Below are positions 8,155-16,797 of a stretch of 64,000 nt of DNA, piece by piece; position 1 is the stretch's first letter; each line of letters begins with the position of its first letter. The stretch comes from Umezawaea tangerina (GTDB lineage: Bacteria > Actinomycetota > Actinomycetes > Mycobacteriales > Pseudonocardiaceae): assembly GCF_003002815.1 (NCBI RefSeq), contig NZ_PVTF01000006.1, positions 310,001-374,000 of the forward strand. The letters are read 5' to 3'. The position numbers were made by a program, and so were the translations under genes. The notes below the pieces were generated by a model. That model was not told the origin of the DNA, did no database searches, and saw only the letters and a list, made by a program, of their open reading frames with translations.

Positions 8155-8424
8155 GTGGGAGCCATCGTTGTTGGAGGGCTCTGCGCCCTTGTCGCCTTGT
8201 TCGTGGTGGAAATCGCCATTCCCTGGGCGGCTCACCACTGGGTACTCGCGCTGTTCGTCTTGGTGACCTTCGCGCTCGTGTGGGTCAGCACGCGTCCAAC
8301 AGTGGTGGCCTGGTTCCGTGAGATGAGGCGAGCCAAGCAGCAGCGCCGTGCCGTCGAGAAGATCACCGCCGATACGAAGGCCCAGATGGAGCACATCGCA
8401 GGTAAGTGGAAGTCAGAACAGTGA
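8155..8424 (+). CDS. Two-helix membrane protein
   Basis: The 89-residue product has two transmembrane helices (about residues 3-22 and 29-47) followed by a basic, helical cytoplasmic tail (WFREMRRAKQQRRAVEKITADTKAQ). The GTG start follows the previous gene by 11 nt, and its stop overlaps the next start. Size and placement resemble small accessory membrane proteins of actinomycete conjugation modules; no family is recognised. Confidence 0.6.
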   Translation: MGAIVVGGLCALVALFVVEIAIPWAAHHWVLALFVLVTFALVWVSTRPTVVAWFREMRRAKQQRRAVEKITADTKAQMEHIAGKWKSEQ

Positions 8425-8597
8425 GTGCAGCGCCTGGGAAGGGCTGGCCTGCCCGCATCTTTCTTGGGGCTATGGCACTGCTTGCGATTTCACTGGGTGC
8501 GCGGCTGGTCTACGAACTGCTAGCCCCGCTTATGGGTTCGCTCATCGGTCTGGCGGCCCTCGTGGCGATCTACTGGTGGATTCAGCGCAGCTGGTAG
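8421..8597 (+). CDS. Small membrane protein
   Basis: The GTG at 8421 overlaps the previous stop (GTGA) and has a GTGGAAG ribosome site, so I prefer it to an in-frame GTG at 8406. The 58-residue product is almost entirely two hydrophobic helices (IFLGAMALLAISLGARLVYELL and LMGSLIGLAALVAIYWW) ending in IQRSW. Probably translationally coupled to the 8155 protein and perhaps a partner of it. Confidence 0.6.
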   Translation: MSAAPGKGWPARIFLGAMALLAISLGARLVYELLAPLMGSLIGLAALVAIYWWIQRSW

Positions 8598-8645
8598 ATA
8601 CGTCGATATCAGATCTTATCCCAACAATCCACCAGGAGGACACGT

Positions 8646-8852
8646 GTGCCCAGACTCACCCGTAAGCAATTCTTGGAGCGTCTACACGTCCACGAAGAGC
8701 TGCAAGCCGTAGAGCGCGAACTGACGCTCTCGACCTTGGAAGCCGAGCTGCACCGCCAGCGACGTTCGACCAACGGCGACAAGTCACCGGGCGTTCGGCG
8801 TCCATCGGCTGGCCCACCGTCAGAGGTAGATGGGTACCAGTCGCCGATGTGA
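8646..8852 (+). CDS. Small charged protein
   Basis: A GGAGG site lies 5 nt before the GTG start. The 68 residues are basic and helical at the N-terminus (RLTRKQFLERLHVHEELQAVERELTL) with a Ser/Pro/Gly-rich tail. No domain is recognised. It lies in the string of small genes before the transfer ATPase. Confidence 0.5.
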   Translation: MPRLTRKQFLERLHVHEELQAVERELTLSTLEAELHRQRRSTNGDKSPGVRRPSAGPPSEVDGYQSPM

Positions 8853-8901
8853 CTATTACATTCTCTCTTTCCTAGTCCGTAGATTTCTTGCATAGTTGGC
8901 T

Positions 8902-8973
8902 TGAGGGCGAGCATAAGTCTTTCCTACAACAGGCCGTATGTCCGTTCGTGCAGCTTTGGACAGCTCGCCCTCA
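8902..8973. repeat. Long-loop inverted repeat upstream of transfer genes
   Basis: TGAGGGCGAGC at 8902-8912 is perfectly repeated in inverse orientation at 8963-8973, with a 50-nt loop, in the 245-bp gap before the transfer operon. It could be a structured leader or part of a transfer origin. Position is the only support. Confidence 0.35.
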
Positions 8974-9097
8974 CGCCTTCTTTAGATACTCAGGTCGCCA
9001 TGACGACAAGCTTCTAGCTGCTTGCTGCCGCAAGTCTGGCTTATTCGTCATGCCCTGAATTCGGAAGGTGTACCAACACCAACAGAAGGGAGACTGA

Positions 9098-9292
9098 ATG
9101 TCACAAGACTCGGGCCAAGAGCCCGTAACTGTAACAGCCGACGCGCGGCCACATCCCGCCGTTCGTGCGCTAGCCCGCGCCAGCATCTTGCTTGCTCGTC
9201 AGCAGGTGCAAGCCGAGCTGAGTTCGCTTTCAGGTCAGGCGACCGCGGTCACCGCGGACTCGGCCGAGCAGGGCGAGGTCGACCATGAGTAA
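9098..9292 (+). CDS. Small protein translationally coupled to the transfer ATPase
   Basis: This 64-residue protein has an AGAAGGGAG ribosome site and overlaps the start of the coupling ATPase by 8 bases. It is Ala/Val-rich with one helix (HPAVRALARASILLARQQVQAEL) and no recognised domain. The overlap points to a shared operon and possibly a partner or regulator of the ATPase. Confidence 0.55.
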   Translation: MSQDSGQEPVTVTADARPHPAVRALARASILLARQQVQAELSSLSGQATAVTADSAEQGEVDHE

Positions 9293-11465
9293 GCCACTCG
9301 TCTGGTCGGAGCTGCACCCGCCTCGCGGCCTGACGCTGGCCGACCTCACGGCGGCCCTGCGGCCTCTCGCGAACCGCCCCACATCCGGCCCGCTCCAGAA
9401 GACGCCCCTGGTCGTCTTCGAGCTTCGCGCGGAGAAGGGCATCATCCGTTGGTTGCTCGGCACCGACTACAAGCTAGCGTCGAAACTGCCGCGCCAATTG
9501 CGGGCCCAATTGCCCCGACTCGACGTCGTCCAGCTGGCGGATGCTGATCGGACATCACCGGAGCTGGCCGCTGACATCAAGCTGAGCAACCTGTCCAGTC
9601 CGCTGCGCCTGGACACGGCCGAGGCCGTCAGCTCAGCGGTGCTGGATTGCCTCAGCCGCTTGCCGGATGGTCAGACGGCAGTCGTCCAGTGGGCGATCGG
9701 CCCGGCGCAGCCCCGCGCCCAGCAGCCAGAAACCTTTCGGCTCAGCGAGACGCTCGGGCTACGGACGCCAACGCCGGACACGGCCACCGAACGAGACTGG
9801 AAAACCAAGACGTCCGAACCCATCCTCACCGTGCGAGGCAGGATCGGGGCCGGTGGTGGTGACGCTAGGGCCAACCGCAGCCTCATCCAGTCCGTGGCTG
9901 CTGCTCTCGCTCTGGCCGACAGCAGCGGCACCTGTCTGCGAACCAGCACGGCCACCGCCCAGCGAGCTCACAATCTGACGGCCGTCCATCACAACAGTGG
10001 TCGGTGGTCATCGGTGGTCAGTGTTGCCGAGTTGGCCACGCTCCTTGCGTTCCCGCTTGGCGAGCGCGACCTTCCAGGAGCCACGGGTCTGGTGCTGGGA
10101 CGCCCGCCCGCCAGCTTGCTGCGGGAACCAGACAGCCCGCAGCCGATCCGGATCATCGGTACCAGCCTGCATCCGGCCAGTCGCCAACAAGCAGTCGTCA
10201 TGCCAGATTCCGCCAGTGGCCACCATGTCCATGTCGTGGGCCCGACTGGCTCTGGCAAGAGCAACTGGCTCGCGGGGGCAGTACTGGCCGACGTCCAAGC
10301 TGGACATGGAGTTTTCGTTGTAGAGCCACGTGGAGACCTGATCCACGATCTTTTAGCCCGCATTCCGGATGACCGCCGCGAGGACGTGGTGGTCATCGAC
10401 CCAGCTGGATCACCTGGCGAAGGAGTCGTCGGCTTCAACCCGCTGGCCGGGCCACCCGAGGAAGCCGAGCGCCGCGCCGACGAGATGGTCGGCCTCTTCC
10501 GAAACCTCTACGGCTCAGCCATCGGGCCTCGAAGTACCGACGTTCTCCTGCACGCGACGCTCACCGTGGCCAAGCTGCCCGGCGGCAGCCTGGCCGACAT
10601 TCCGGTGCTGCTGAGCAACGCCGTCTTCCGCCGGAAGCACCTGCCAGGCGTCAGCGACCCGCTCGTCCTCGGGCCCTGGTGGGCCTGGTTCGAGAGCATG
10701 TCTGAAGCCGAGCGGCAGCAAGTCACCGCGCCGATCAACAACAAGCTGCGAGCGTTTCTGAGCCGGGCAGCAGTCCGGCGGTTGCTGGCTCCAGACGGCA
10801 GCGCGTTCACGCTGGATGACCTGTTCACCAAACGCCGCGTTGTCCTGGTGAACCTCAATGCTGGGCTCCTCGGCACGGAAGCCTGCCGTCTGCTCGGCAG
10901 CTTGCTTCTCAGCAGCTTTTGGTCGGCTGCCGAACGGCGAGCAGCCGTGCCGAAGGAAGATCGCTACCCGGTGCGGGTGGTGGTTGACGAGTTCGCCAGC
11001 TACATAGCAGCGCTGGACTTTGACGCGGTCTTGGCGTTGGCTCGCGGCCTCGGTGTATCGATCACCGTTGCCCACCAGAACGTCGCCCAACTGACGGCAA
11101 GCCTTCTCGCGACTGTGGCCGCCAACGCCCGTTCCCGTGTGGTTTTCCGGCCGTCGCCCAGCGACGAGAAGACGCTCACCGCGCTCCTGGGTGCGGATGT
11201 CCTTCCTGGCGATCTGGCACGAATTGGTGCCTTCCAGGCCGCCGCTCGGCTCTACATCGACGGCGAGATGACACCAACGTTCACCGTGCAGACGCTCTCC
11301 CTGCCGGACGCCACCACCGATCCGGACGCCATGCGCAGCGAGAGCCGCAGGCGCTACGGCACCGACGGCGAAGAGATCGACCGCCGTTTGCTGGAGCGGT
11401 GGCACGGCGACAGCCCGCCCAGTGACAGTCCTATCGGTGTGAGGCGAAGGAGGACAACAGCGTGA
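9285..11465 (+). CDS. VirD4/TraG-like coupling ATPase (HerA-type P-loop)
   Basis: The 726-residue protein has a Walker A motif GPTGSGKSN at about residues 318-326, followed by VFVVEPRGDLIHDLL, a VVVIDPAG strand, and Walker B VVVDEFASYI at about 562-571. The near C-terminal AHQNVAQLTASL and NARSRVVFRPS segments are typical of type IV coupling proteins and TraM-recognition helicases. Such ATPases recruit the relaxase-DNA complex and pump DNA through a conjugative channel. The first 300 residues are non-catalytic. I see no strong transmembrane helix, which is unusual for VirD4. The GTGA overlap with the next gene and the neighbouring replication-relaxation protein and integrase define the transfer module. 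Confidence 0.85.
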   Translation: MSKPLVWSELHPPRGLTLADLTAALRPLANRPTSGPLQKTPLVVFELRAEKGIIRWLLGTDYKLASKLPRQLRAQLPRLDVVQLADADRTSPELAADIKLSNLSSPLRLDTAEAVSSAVLDCLSRLPDGQTAVVQWAIGPAQPRAQQPETFRLSETLGLRTPTPDTATERDWKTKTSEPILTVRGRIGAGGGDARANRSLIQSVAAALALADSSGTCLRTSTATAQRAHNLTAVHHNSGRWSSVVSVAELATLLAFPLGERDLPGATGLVLGRPPASLLREPDSPQPIRIIGTSLHPASRQQAVVMPDSASGHHVHVVGPTGSGKSNWLAGAVLADVQAGHGVFVVEPRGDLIHDLLARIPDDRREDVVVIDPAGSPGEGVVGFNPLAGPPEEAERRADEMVGLFRNLYGSAIGPRSTDVLLHATLTVAKLPGGSLADIPVLLSNAVFRRKHLPGVSDPLVLGPWWAWFESMSEAERQQVTAPINNKLRAFLSRAAVRRLLAPDGSAFTLDDLFTKRRVVLVNLNAGLLGTEACRLLGSLLLSSFWSAAERRAAVPKEDRYPVRVVVDEFASYIAALDFDAVLALARGLGVSITVAHQNVAQLTASLLATVAANARSRVVFRPSPSDEKTLTALLGADVLPGDLARIGAFQAAARLYIDGEMTPTFTVQTLSLPDATTDPDAMRSESRRRYGTDGEEIDRRLLERWHGDSPPSDSPIGVRRRRTTA

Positions 11466-12370
11466 CCAGCCCTACCGCTCGACCTACCGATCCCGTTGAT
11501 TTCGTCCTACCTCCCACCAGCGCCAATGACTCCCATCCGCCTACGAGTTCTGCGCCCAACAAGGCGCAGAACCTGACTACTCGCGCGGCGCGTCTGCGTG
11601 ATCGCCTTGGCGACCGTGACCTTGGCGTGCTCGGCTCACTCCGTCAGTTCCGCCTACTGAGCGGCCACCACATCCAACGCCTCCATGTCGCTGACGGCTC
11701 CGAGAAAACCAGGGCCAGGCGGTCACGGGCACTCGTGCAGCGCCTCGCCAAACTTGGTCTGGTGGTGCGCTTTGGCCGCAGCGTCGGCGGCATCCGAGCA
11801 GGCAGCAAGGGACACACCATCGGGCTGACTGGGCTCGGTGAGGCGGTGCTGGATGTTGGCCAGGATCAAGGCCGACGGCACCGCCAAGTCTGGGAAGGCA
11901 AGCCGTACTTCCAGGATCACACGCTGGCAATCGCCGAACTGCACACGTCGCTGACGGAACACATCGCGGCCAACGGCGATGCCGACCTGATCGCCTTCGA
12001 GACGGAACCCAAAGTCTGGCGACGCTTCGGCGGCATCGGCGGCAGCTTGACGCTCAAGCCGGACTATTTGGCACACATCGGTGTCGGTGACATCGAACGC
12101 GTGGTCTTCGTGGAGATCGACCTCGGCACCGAGAGCCTGCCGAGCGTCTTACGCAAGTGCCAGGTCTACTTGCAGTACTGGCAGGCGGGCATCGAGCAGC
12201 ACCTGCACGGCCTGTTCCCAAGCGTCCTCTGGCTGGTGCCAGACGGCCGCCGCAGGGGTCGTCTGCAAGAGGGTGTGGAGCGGCTGCCCCGGGATGCCCA
12301 AGCACTGTTCACCATCGCCCTGCTACATGAGGGCGCACAACTACTAACTACCAATGGAGGTCTCGCATGA
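11462..12370 (+). CDS. Replication-relaxation family protein
   Basis: The 302-residue product matches the Replic_Relax family: a winged-helix-like N-terminal domain (LGVLGSLRQFRLLSGHHIQRLH, ARRSRALVQRLAKLGLVVRF, LTGLGEAVLD) and a C-terminal nuclease-like half containing HTLAIAELHTSL, KPDYLAHIGV and VVFVEIDLGTES. These proteins are encoded beside coupling ATPases in actinobacterial plasmids and integrative elements and are thought to act as initiator or relaxase-like DNA-processing proteins. The GTG start overlaps the ATPase stop, and its stop overlaps the methyltransferase start. Confidence 0.85.
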   Translation: MTSPTARPTDPVDFVLPPTSANDSHPPTSSAPNKAQNLTTRAARLRDRLGDRDLGVLGSLRQFRLLSGHHIQRLHVADGSEKTRARRSRALVQRLAKLGLVVRFGRSVGGIRAGSKGHTIGLTGLGEAVLDVGQDQGRRHRQVWEGKPYFQDHTLAIAELHTSLTEHIAANGDADLIAFETEPKVWRRFGGIGGSLTLKPDYLAHIGVGDIERVVFVEIDLGTESLPSVLRKCQVYLQYWQAGIEQHLHGLFPSVLWLVPDGRRRGRLQEGVERLPRDAQALFTIALLHEGAQLLTTNGGLA

Positions 12371-13407
12371 CGAACCAACAACAAGCCGCGGGGCTTCCCC
12401 GCAACCAACTGCTCATCGGCGACGTCCGCAGCCGCCTCAAGGAGCTGCCCGACGATTCCGTCGACTGCATAGTCACCTCGCCGCCATACTTCGCCCTGCG
12501 CGACTACGGCCACAAAGACCAACTTGGCCTGGAGCCATCGGTCGAGGGCTGGGTGCGCGACATCCTTGCCGTCGCCAGTGACCTGAAGCGCGTCCTCAAG
12601 CCAACCGGGGCGCTGTGGCTGAACCTCGGCGACTCGTACGCCCACCACCCTCGCGAGGGTGCGCCTAAAAAGAGCCTGCTGCTCGGCCCATCGCGCGTGG
12701 CGCTCGGCATGGTGGCCGACGGCTGGTTGCTACGCAATCACGTCGTCTGGGCGAAGACCAATCCCATGCCCAGCAACGTCACCGATCGCCTAAGCAACAC
12801 TCACGAGACGATCTACTTCTTCACCAAGGAACGTCGATACTTCTTTGACCTTGGCGCCATCCGGCAGCCTCACAAGTCGAGCCCGACGACCAGCGGCAAG
12901 CGTCGGGGCCGCGACGGGGTGTACCCACCGCGGACTGCCTTGCCTCAGCGTGCGGAACGCACTGGCGACGTCAACGGCGGCTTGGCTCGCCTCAAGGCAT
13001 CCGGGGCCATCGGGCATCCGCTCGGCAAGAATCCAGGCGATGTCTGGTCTCTGGGTACGGCTGCGCTCCATGCAGACCATTTCGCTCCGTTCCCGACCAG
13101 CCTTGTCGAACGGGCGCTCCTGAGTACCTGCCCCGAACGCGTCTGCGTGTTCTGCGGTCGGGGATGGCAACGCGCCCAACAGCGGATCGACGGCCGCTTG
13201 CTACGCGTTGGCTCGCTGCAACGGGATTGCACCTGTTCGCCGATCTGGCAGCCGGGTGTGGTGCTCGACCCCTTCATGGGCAGCGGTACCACGGCGATTA
13301 CCGCTGAGACTCAAGGTCGCGACTGGGTGGGAATCGAGCTGAACCCGGACTACGCCGCTCTGGCCGAGCAGCGTCTTGCCAAGTGGCGTGACGCCACCAA
13401 GTCCTGA
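12367..13407 (+). CDS. Orphan DNA methyltransferase (SPPY, N4-cytosine/N6-adenine type)
   Basis: Motif IV TSPPYF at residues 37-42 comes before motif I DPFMGSGTT at about 301-309, the beta-class order. A TPP or SPP tetrad of this kind is common in N4-cytosine and some N6-adenine enzymes. Between them lie a helical insertion and a Cys cluster (CPERVCVFCGRGW ... CTCSP) that may bind zinc. The gene starts inside the stop of the replication-relaxation gene (ATGA), and no restriction endonuclease gene is adjacent. It probably protects or marks the transferred DNA. Target sequence unknown. Confidence 0.88.
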   Translation: MTNQQQAAGLPRNQLLIGDVRSRLKELPDDSVDCIVTSPPYFALRDYGHKDQLGLEPSVEGWVRDILAVASDLKRVLKPTGALWLNLGDSYAHHPREGAPKKSLLLGPSRVALGMVADGWLLRNHVVWAKTNPMPSNVTDRLSNTHETIYFFTKERRYFFDLGAIRQPHKSSPTTSGKRRGRDGVYPPRTALPQRAERTGDVNGGLARLKASGAIGHPLGKNPGDVWSLGTAALHADHFAPFPTSLVERALLSTCPERVCVFCGRGWQRAQQRIDGRLLRVGSLQRDCTCSPIWQPGVVLDPFMGSGTTAITAETQGRDWVGIELNPDYAALAEQRLAKWRDATKS

Positions 13408-13426
13408 GGCACTTCCGCCTCAGGAC
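13401..13426 (+). terminator. Hairpin after the methyltransferase gene
   Basis: GTCCTGAGGC (13401-13410) and GCCTCAGGAC (13417-13426) form a perfect 10-bp stem with a 6-nt loop spanning the stop codon. No T-run follows. Confidence 0.6.
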
Positions 13427-13514
13427 GGGCACCGCTTCGTCGGTGGCCTGCGGCTGTTTGTCGTCATCTCCTGCAACAGGGATGGCCAGCCGCACCACAC
13501 CGAGGAGGACGGCC

Positions 13515-13820
13515 ATGACCGATCCCAAAGCCAACGGCGTCAAGACTCTGGGCATCCGCCTGCCGCACGAGCTGCACGCCCAGTTCGCCCTCGTCGCCCA
13601 GCTCGACGGCCTGAACCTGACGGACGCCATCCTGCGTGCGGTGGAGTTCTACGTCGAGACCAAGCGGAGCGAAGGCGACTTCGCCGCACGGGCGCAGGAG
13701 GCACTGGCGGAGATCGAGCGCGAAGCCAACAGCCGCCGGGCAGCCATCCAGGCACTGTTCGGAGACAGCGAGCCAGCCGACACCTCGGCCACCCGGAGCC
13801 GCCGCACTACCGACAAGTAG
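13515..13820 (+). CDS. Ribbon-helix-helix protein
   Basis: The ATG at 13515 has an ideal GGAGGA site; an in-frame upstream ATG at 13443 lacks one. The 101-residue protein starts with a ribbon-helix-helix pattern (VKTLGIRLPHELHAQFALVAQLDGL, LTDAILRAVEFYV) and continues as a charged helix to a disordered Ser/Thr tail. RHH proteins encoded at transfer loci often bind the origin of transfer as relaxase accessories or repress the operon; which applies here is open. Confidence 0.75.
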   Translation: MTDPKANGVKTLGIRLPHELHAQFALVAQLDGLNLTDAILRAVEFYVETKRSEGDFAARAQEALAEIEREANSRRAAIQALFGDSEPADTSATRSRRTTDK

Positions 13821-13835
13821 TAGCGGTACTCCACG

Positions 13836-13871
13836 TCGGCTACGGACAGCAGAACTCTGCTGTCCGTAGCC
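13836..13871 (+). terminator. Strong 16-bp hairpin
   Basis: A perfect 16-bp stem (13836-13851 with 13856-13871) and AACT loop follow the RHH gene by 15 nt. Only a weak T-rich stretch follows. It probably closes the transfer operon and insulates the integrase genes. Confidence 0.75.
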
Positions 13872-13975
13872 GGACTACACATTTGCAAAACACGCCACGG
13901 ACGAACGAGAGGCAGGACAGGAGATCCTATCTTGCCAGTTCTTTCAAACAGCGAGAAAATTAGGAGGAACAGTGA

Positions 13976-14119
13976 ATGAAATCAAGGAAAAAACCGGATC
14001 TGGAGGTGAAAGCCTACGGTCAGCAGCTCGACAGTTTTGACCTCGACCTAGTAGTGCAGCTCGTCATCATGCTAGGACGCGAACTAGTGAAAGAAGATGT
14101 CGACGCTGAGGACGAATGA
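13976..14119 (+). CDS. 47-residue protein upstream of the integrase
   Basis: An AGGAGGAACA site precedes the ATG at 13976. The product begins MKSRKKPDLEVKAYGQQ and continues with an acidic helix (DSFDLDLVVQLVIMLGREL) and an EDVDAEDE tail. It lies between the terminator at 13871 and the integrase gene, so it may be co-transcribed with the integrase and could act as a small directionality or regulatory factor; nothing in the sequence proves this. Confidence 0.55.
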   Translation: MKSRKKPDLEVKAYGQQLDSFDLDLVVQLVIMLGRELVKEDVDAEDE

Positions 14120-14174
14120 TCACTCCAGACCTTCAATCGTTTAACTACATTCCAGACTCCAGGAGGATTAAAAA

Positions 14175-15911
14175 ATGGACGAAGACATCCTGAACCAGGA
14201 GCTTGCGCTCCACGTCACGGGCATCAAGCGAACGAAGCGAGCAGTCCTCTACCTGCGCGTTTCCACGTCGGGACAGGTCAACACCGACTACAACCCAGAG
14301 GGTATCTCGATCCCTGCGCAGCGGGAGGCTGGGACGCGCAAGGCTGACTCACTGGACGCAGGAGTCGTCCGCGAATTTGTCGAACCCGGCCGTACCGCTA
14401 CGAGTATCGATAAACGACCAGTGTTTCAAGAGATGATCGCTTGGGTCAAAGAGCAAAAAGACATTGACTACATCATCGTCTATCACTTCAATCGAGTGTT
14501 CCGCAACAGCGTCGACGCGGCCATCACCAAACGCGACCTGCACAAGGTCGGCACTCGTATCGTCTCAACCGTGCTCGACATGGGCGAAGGACCTGAAAGC
14601 GCCATGGTGGAATCCATCATCCATGCCGTCGACCAATATCAGTCACAGGCAAGCGGAGCAGACATCCGCTACAAGATGGGCCAGAAGGCCAAGAACGGTG
14701 GAACTCTCGGCCCAGCGCCGCTGGGATACCTCAACGTCCGCGAGGCCAAGCCAGAGGGTGGCGAGATCCGCACAGTCATGATCGACCCTGAACGTGGTCC
14801 TCTCGTCCGCAAGGGCATCGAGCTGTTCGCCACTGGCCAGTACATCGCGCAGGATGCGCTTGACCACGTCACTACAGCAGGCCTACGCACCCGAGGTACT
14901 CGCCGCACCAGCCCAAAAGAGCTGTCGCTCAGCCAGTTCTACGAGATCCTCAGCGACCGCTACTACATCGGCAAGGTCAACTACGACGACGTGGAGTACC
15001 CCGGTCGTCATCAGGCTCTCATCACAGAGGAGACCTTCGACCGGGTGCAGCGCGTCCTCGCCCTCCGAGGTGGTGGCGGTACCAGGGAGCGTGTACACCA
15101 CCACTGGCTCAAGGGACTGTTGTGGTGTCACCGCTGTGGGCATCGCATGGTCATCATGCGCGGCAAAGGGAACGGCGGTGTCTACTTCTACTTTTTTTGC
15201 CGAGGCAGGCAGAAGCACCTGTGCGACTTGCCGTACCTGGGCATGGCCGACGTTGAAGCAGCCGTGGACAAGCACCTTGGCACCGTCCGCCTGCGTGATG
15301 ACTTCCAGGCAGCCGTACGCCGCCAACTCGATGAGGCAGTGCTCATCGAGCAGGGCGCCATCAGCGGTCTCAAGAAGCGCCTTGGTGCCCGTCTGGATGA
15401 ACTAGATACCAAGGAGGACAACCTCCTTGAGCTCCTGGGCGATCCTGACTGGCCACGGGCCAAGATCAAGAGCAAGCTTGCAGGCATCGAGCGTGAACGC
15501 GCTGAGATCCAGGCCCAGATCGCTGACACCACCAGCAAGCTCGAAGCTGGCCGCCAGTTCTTCGGGGCTGCGCTCGACCTGCTGGCCGATCCACAGGGTT
15601 TCTACCGCCGTGGGAGTGACACGGTGAAGCGAGCCATCACCAAGGTCATGTTCCATAAGCTGCACCTCGACGCCGAGCAGATCATGGGGCACGACCTGAC
15701 TGACGGCCTGGCCGGACTGGTCGAGGCAGGTGGTGCTGGAGGGCAGCTCCGCAACAGCAAAAGCACCTCCGTCCCTGGGGACGGAGGTGCTTTTGATCTT
15801 GTAACCGATGCCGTCTTGCTTGATGTCGTCCAAGGGGACAACGGTTCAAGTAAGACCGCACTGGTGGACGATACAGGGATTGAACCTGTGACCCCTACCG
15901 TGTCAACGTAA
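14175..15911 (+). CDS. int: Large serine recombinase (element integrase)
   Basis: The 578-residue protein has a resolvase catalytic domain with AVLYLRVSTSGQ (nucleophile Ser30), a helix with RDLHKVG, and the recombinase domain (GPAPLGYLNVRE, LSLSQFYEILSDRYYIGKV). A zinc-ribbon follows (WCHRCGHRM ... FFCRGRQKHLCDL), then a coiled-coil and C-terminal region. GGAGG lies 9 nt before the ATG. The last 15 codons run into a 43-bp copy of the 3' half of tRNA-Val, so the attachment core is part of the coding sequence. A strong bidirectional-type hairpin interrupts codons near 530. It catalyses integration and, with a directionality factor, excision of the element. Confidence 0.92.
   Translation: MDEDILNQELALHVTGIKRTKRAVLYLRVSTSGQVNTDYNPEGISIPAQREAGTRKADSLDAGVVREFVEPGRTATSIDKRPVFQEMIAWVKEQKDIDYIIVYHFNRVFRNSVDAAITKRDLHKVGTRIVSTVLDMGEGPESAMVESIIHAVDQYQSQASGADIRYKMGQKAKNGGTLGPAPLGYLNVREAKPEGGEIRTVMIDPERGPLVRKGIELFATGQYIAQDALDHVTTAGLRTRGTRRTSPKELSLSQFYEILSDRYYIGKVNYDDVEYPGRHQALITEETFDRVQRVLALRGGGGTRERVHHHWLKGLLWCHRCGHRMVIMRGKGNGGVYFYFFCRGRQKHLCDLPYLGMADVEAAVDKHLGTVRLRDDFQAAVRRQLDEAVLIEQGAISGLKKRLGARLDELDTKEDNLLELLGDPDWPRAKIKSKLAGIERERAEIQAQIADTTSKLEAGRQFFGAALDLLADPQGFYRRGSDTVKRAITKVMFHKLHLDAEQIMGHDLTDGLAGLVEAGGAGGQLRNSKSTSVPGDGGAFDLVTDAVLLDVVQGDNGSSKTALVDDTGIEPVTPTVST
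15758..15795. terminator. Bidirectional-type terminator hairpin inside the integrase ORF
   Basis: Two perfect 18-nt arms (15758-15775 and 15778-15795) with A-run and T-run ends form a typical two-way terminator, yet it lies about 115 bases before the integrase stop codon, within its reading frame. Confidence 0.7.
15864..15906. other. att: Attachment-site copy (3' half of tRNA-Val)
   Basis: These 43 bases are identical to 36635-36677, which covers the T-arm, acceptor 3' strand and anticodon region of the intact tRNA-Val(GAC). Sequence diverges immediately on both sides. It marks the junction between the integrase-bearing element on the left and the 20.7-kb cargo on the right. The integrase coding sequence runs through it and stops five bases later. 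Confidence 0.88.
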
Positions 15912-16128
15912 ATCCCGAAGAGCCCTGACCAGCGGAAACAGAGACACCCCGCGTCATTATGGTGCCATAGCAGGACGTTGAGTGCAGTTTAGCATCGTTC
16001 AACGCGTCCCGCTGCTCCCAATCTGCTCCCACAACCGTGCTCCCACATCAACCCCATCCCACGGCAACCACGTCGCTCCACATAGGCCGGGACACAGAAC
16101 CGTTGCACCGCTTGAATTATGCATAAAG

Positions 16129-16797
16129 ACTCTGGCAGATCCTGCACGGCGCGGGCATCGACCCCACACCCGTCCGACCTGGCGGGAGTTTCTCACCGCC
16201 CAAGCCGAGGGCATCATCGCCGCGGGCTTCTTCCACCTCGACACCGTGCTCGGCACACGCCTCTACGCACTGGCCTTTCTCGAACACGGCACCCGACGCC
16301 TGCACATCACCGGCGTCACCTCCCATCCGACCCAGGCATCGACAGCGCAGCAGGCCGAAACCTCGCCGCCGACCTCGACACCCGCACCGAGTCCTTGCGA
16401 TTCCTGATCCGCGACCGCGACGCCAAGTACAGCCCGACCTTCGACACTGTCTTCCACCCCGACGACCTGCGCGTGCTCAGGAGCGCGCCACAAGCACCCC
16501 GGATGAACGCCCACTGCGAACGAGTCATCGGCACCATCCGACGCGAACTCCTCGACCACATCCTGATCACCGACGAAACCCACGCACGCCGGATCCTCAC
16601 AACCTACGAAGACCACTACAACCAGCACAGACCCACCAAGCCCGCGACCAACTGCCACCCGACGTTCAGCAACACCCCGCCGCAGTCCACGGCCCCGACA
16701 CCAGCAGAGTGCTCCGCACCCGCGTCCTCGGCGGACTCACCAACGAGTACAAACATGCCGCTTGACCAGCAACGACGACTTTTCGAGCGGCACAACC
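16129..16797 (+). mobile_element. Fragment of DDE (rve) insertion sequence, family B
   Basis: The sequence matches the interior and right end of the family-B element at 26907-27822 but begins abruptly in the middle (WQILHGAGIDP-like) and has several frameshifts. Recognisable transposase segments are FHLDTVLGTRLYALAFLEHGTRR, LRFLIRDRDAKY and APRMNAHCERVIGTIRRELLDH, carrying the last catalytic Glu. It ends with the family-B terminus (CTTTTCGAGCGGCAC). The 5' half is missing, so it cannot transpose by itself. The 217 bases before it, back to the integrase, hold nothing recognisable. Confidence 0.8.
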
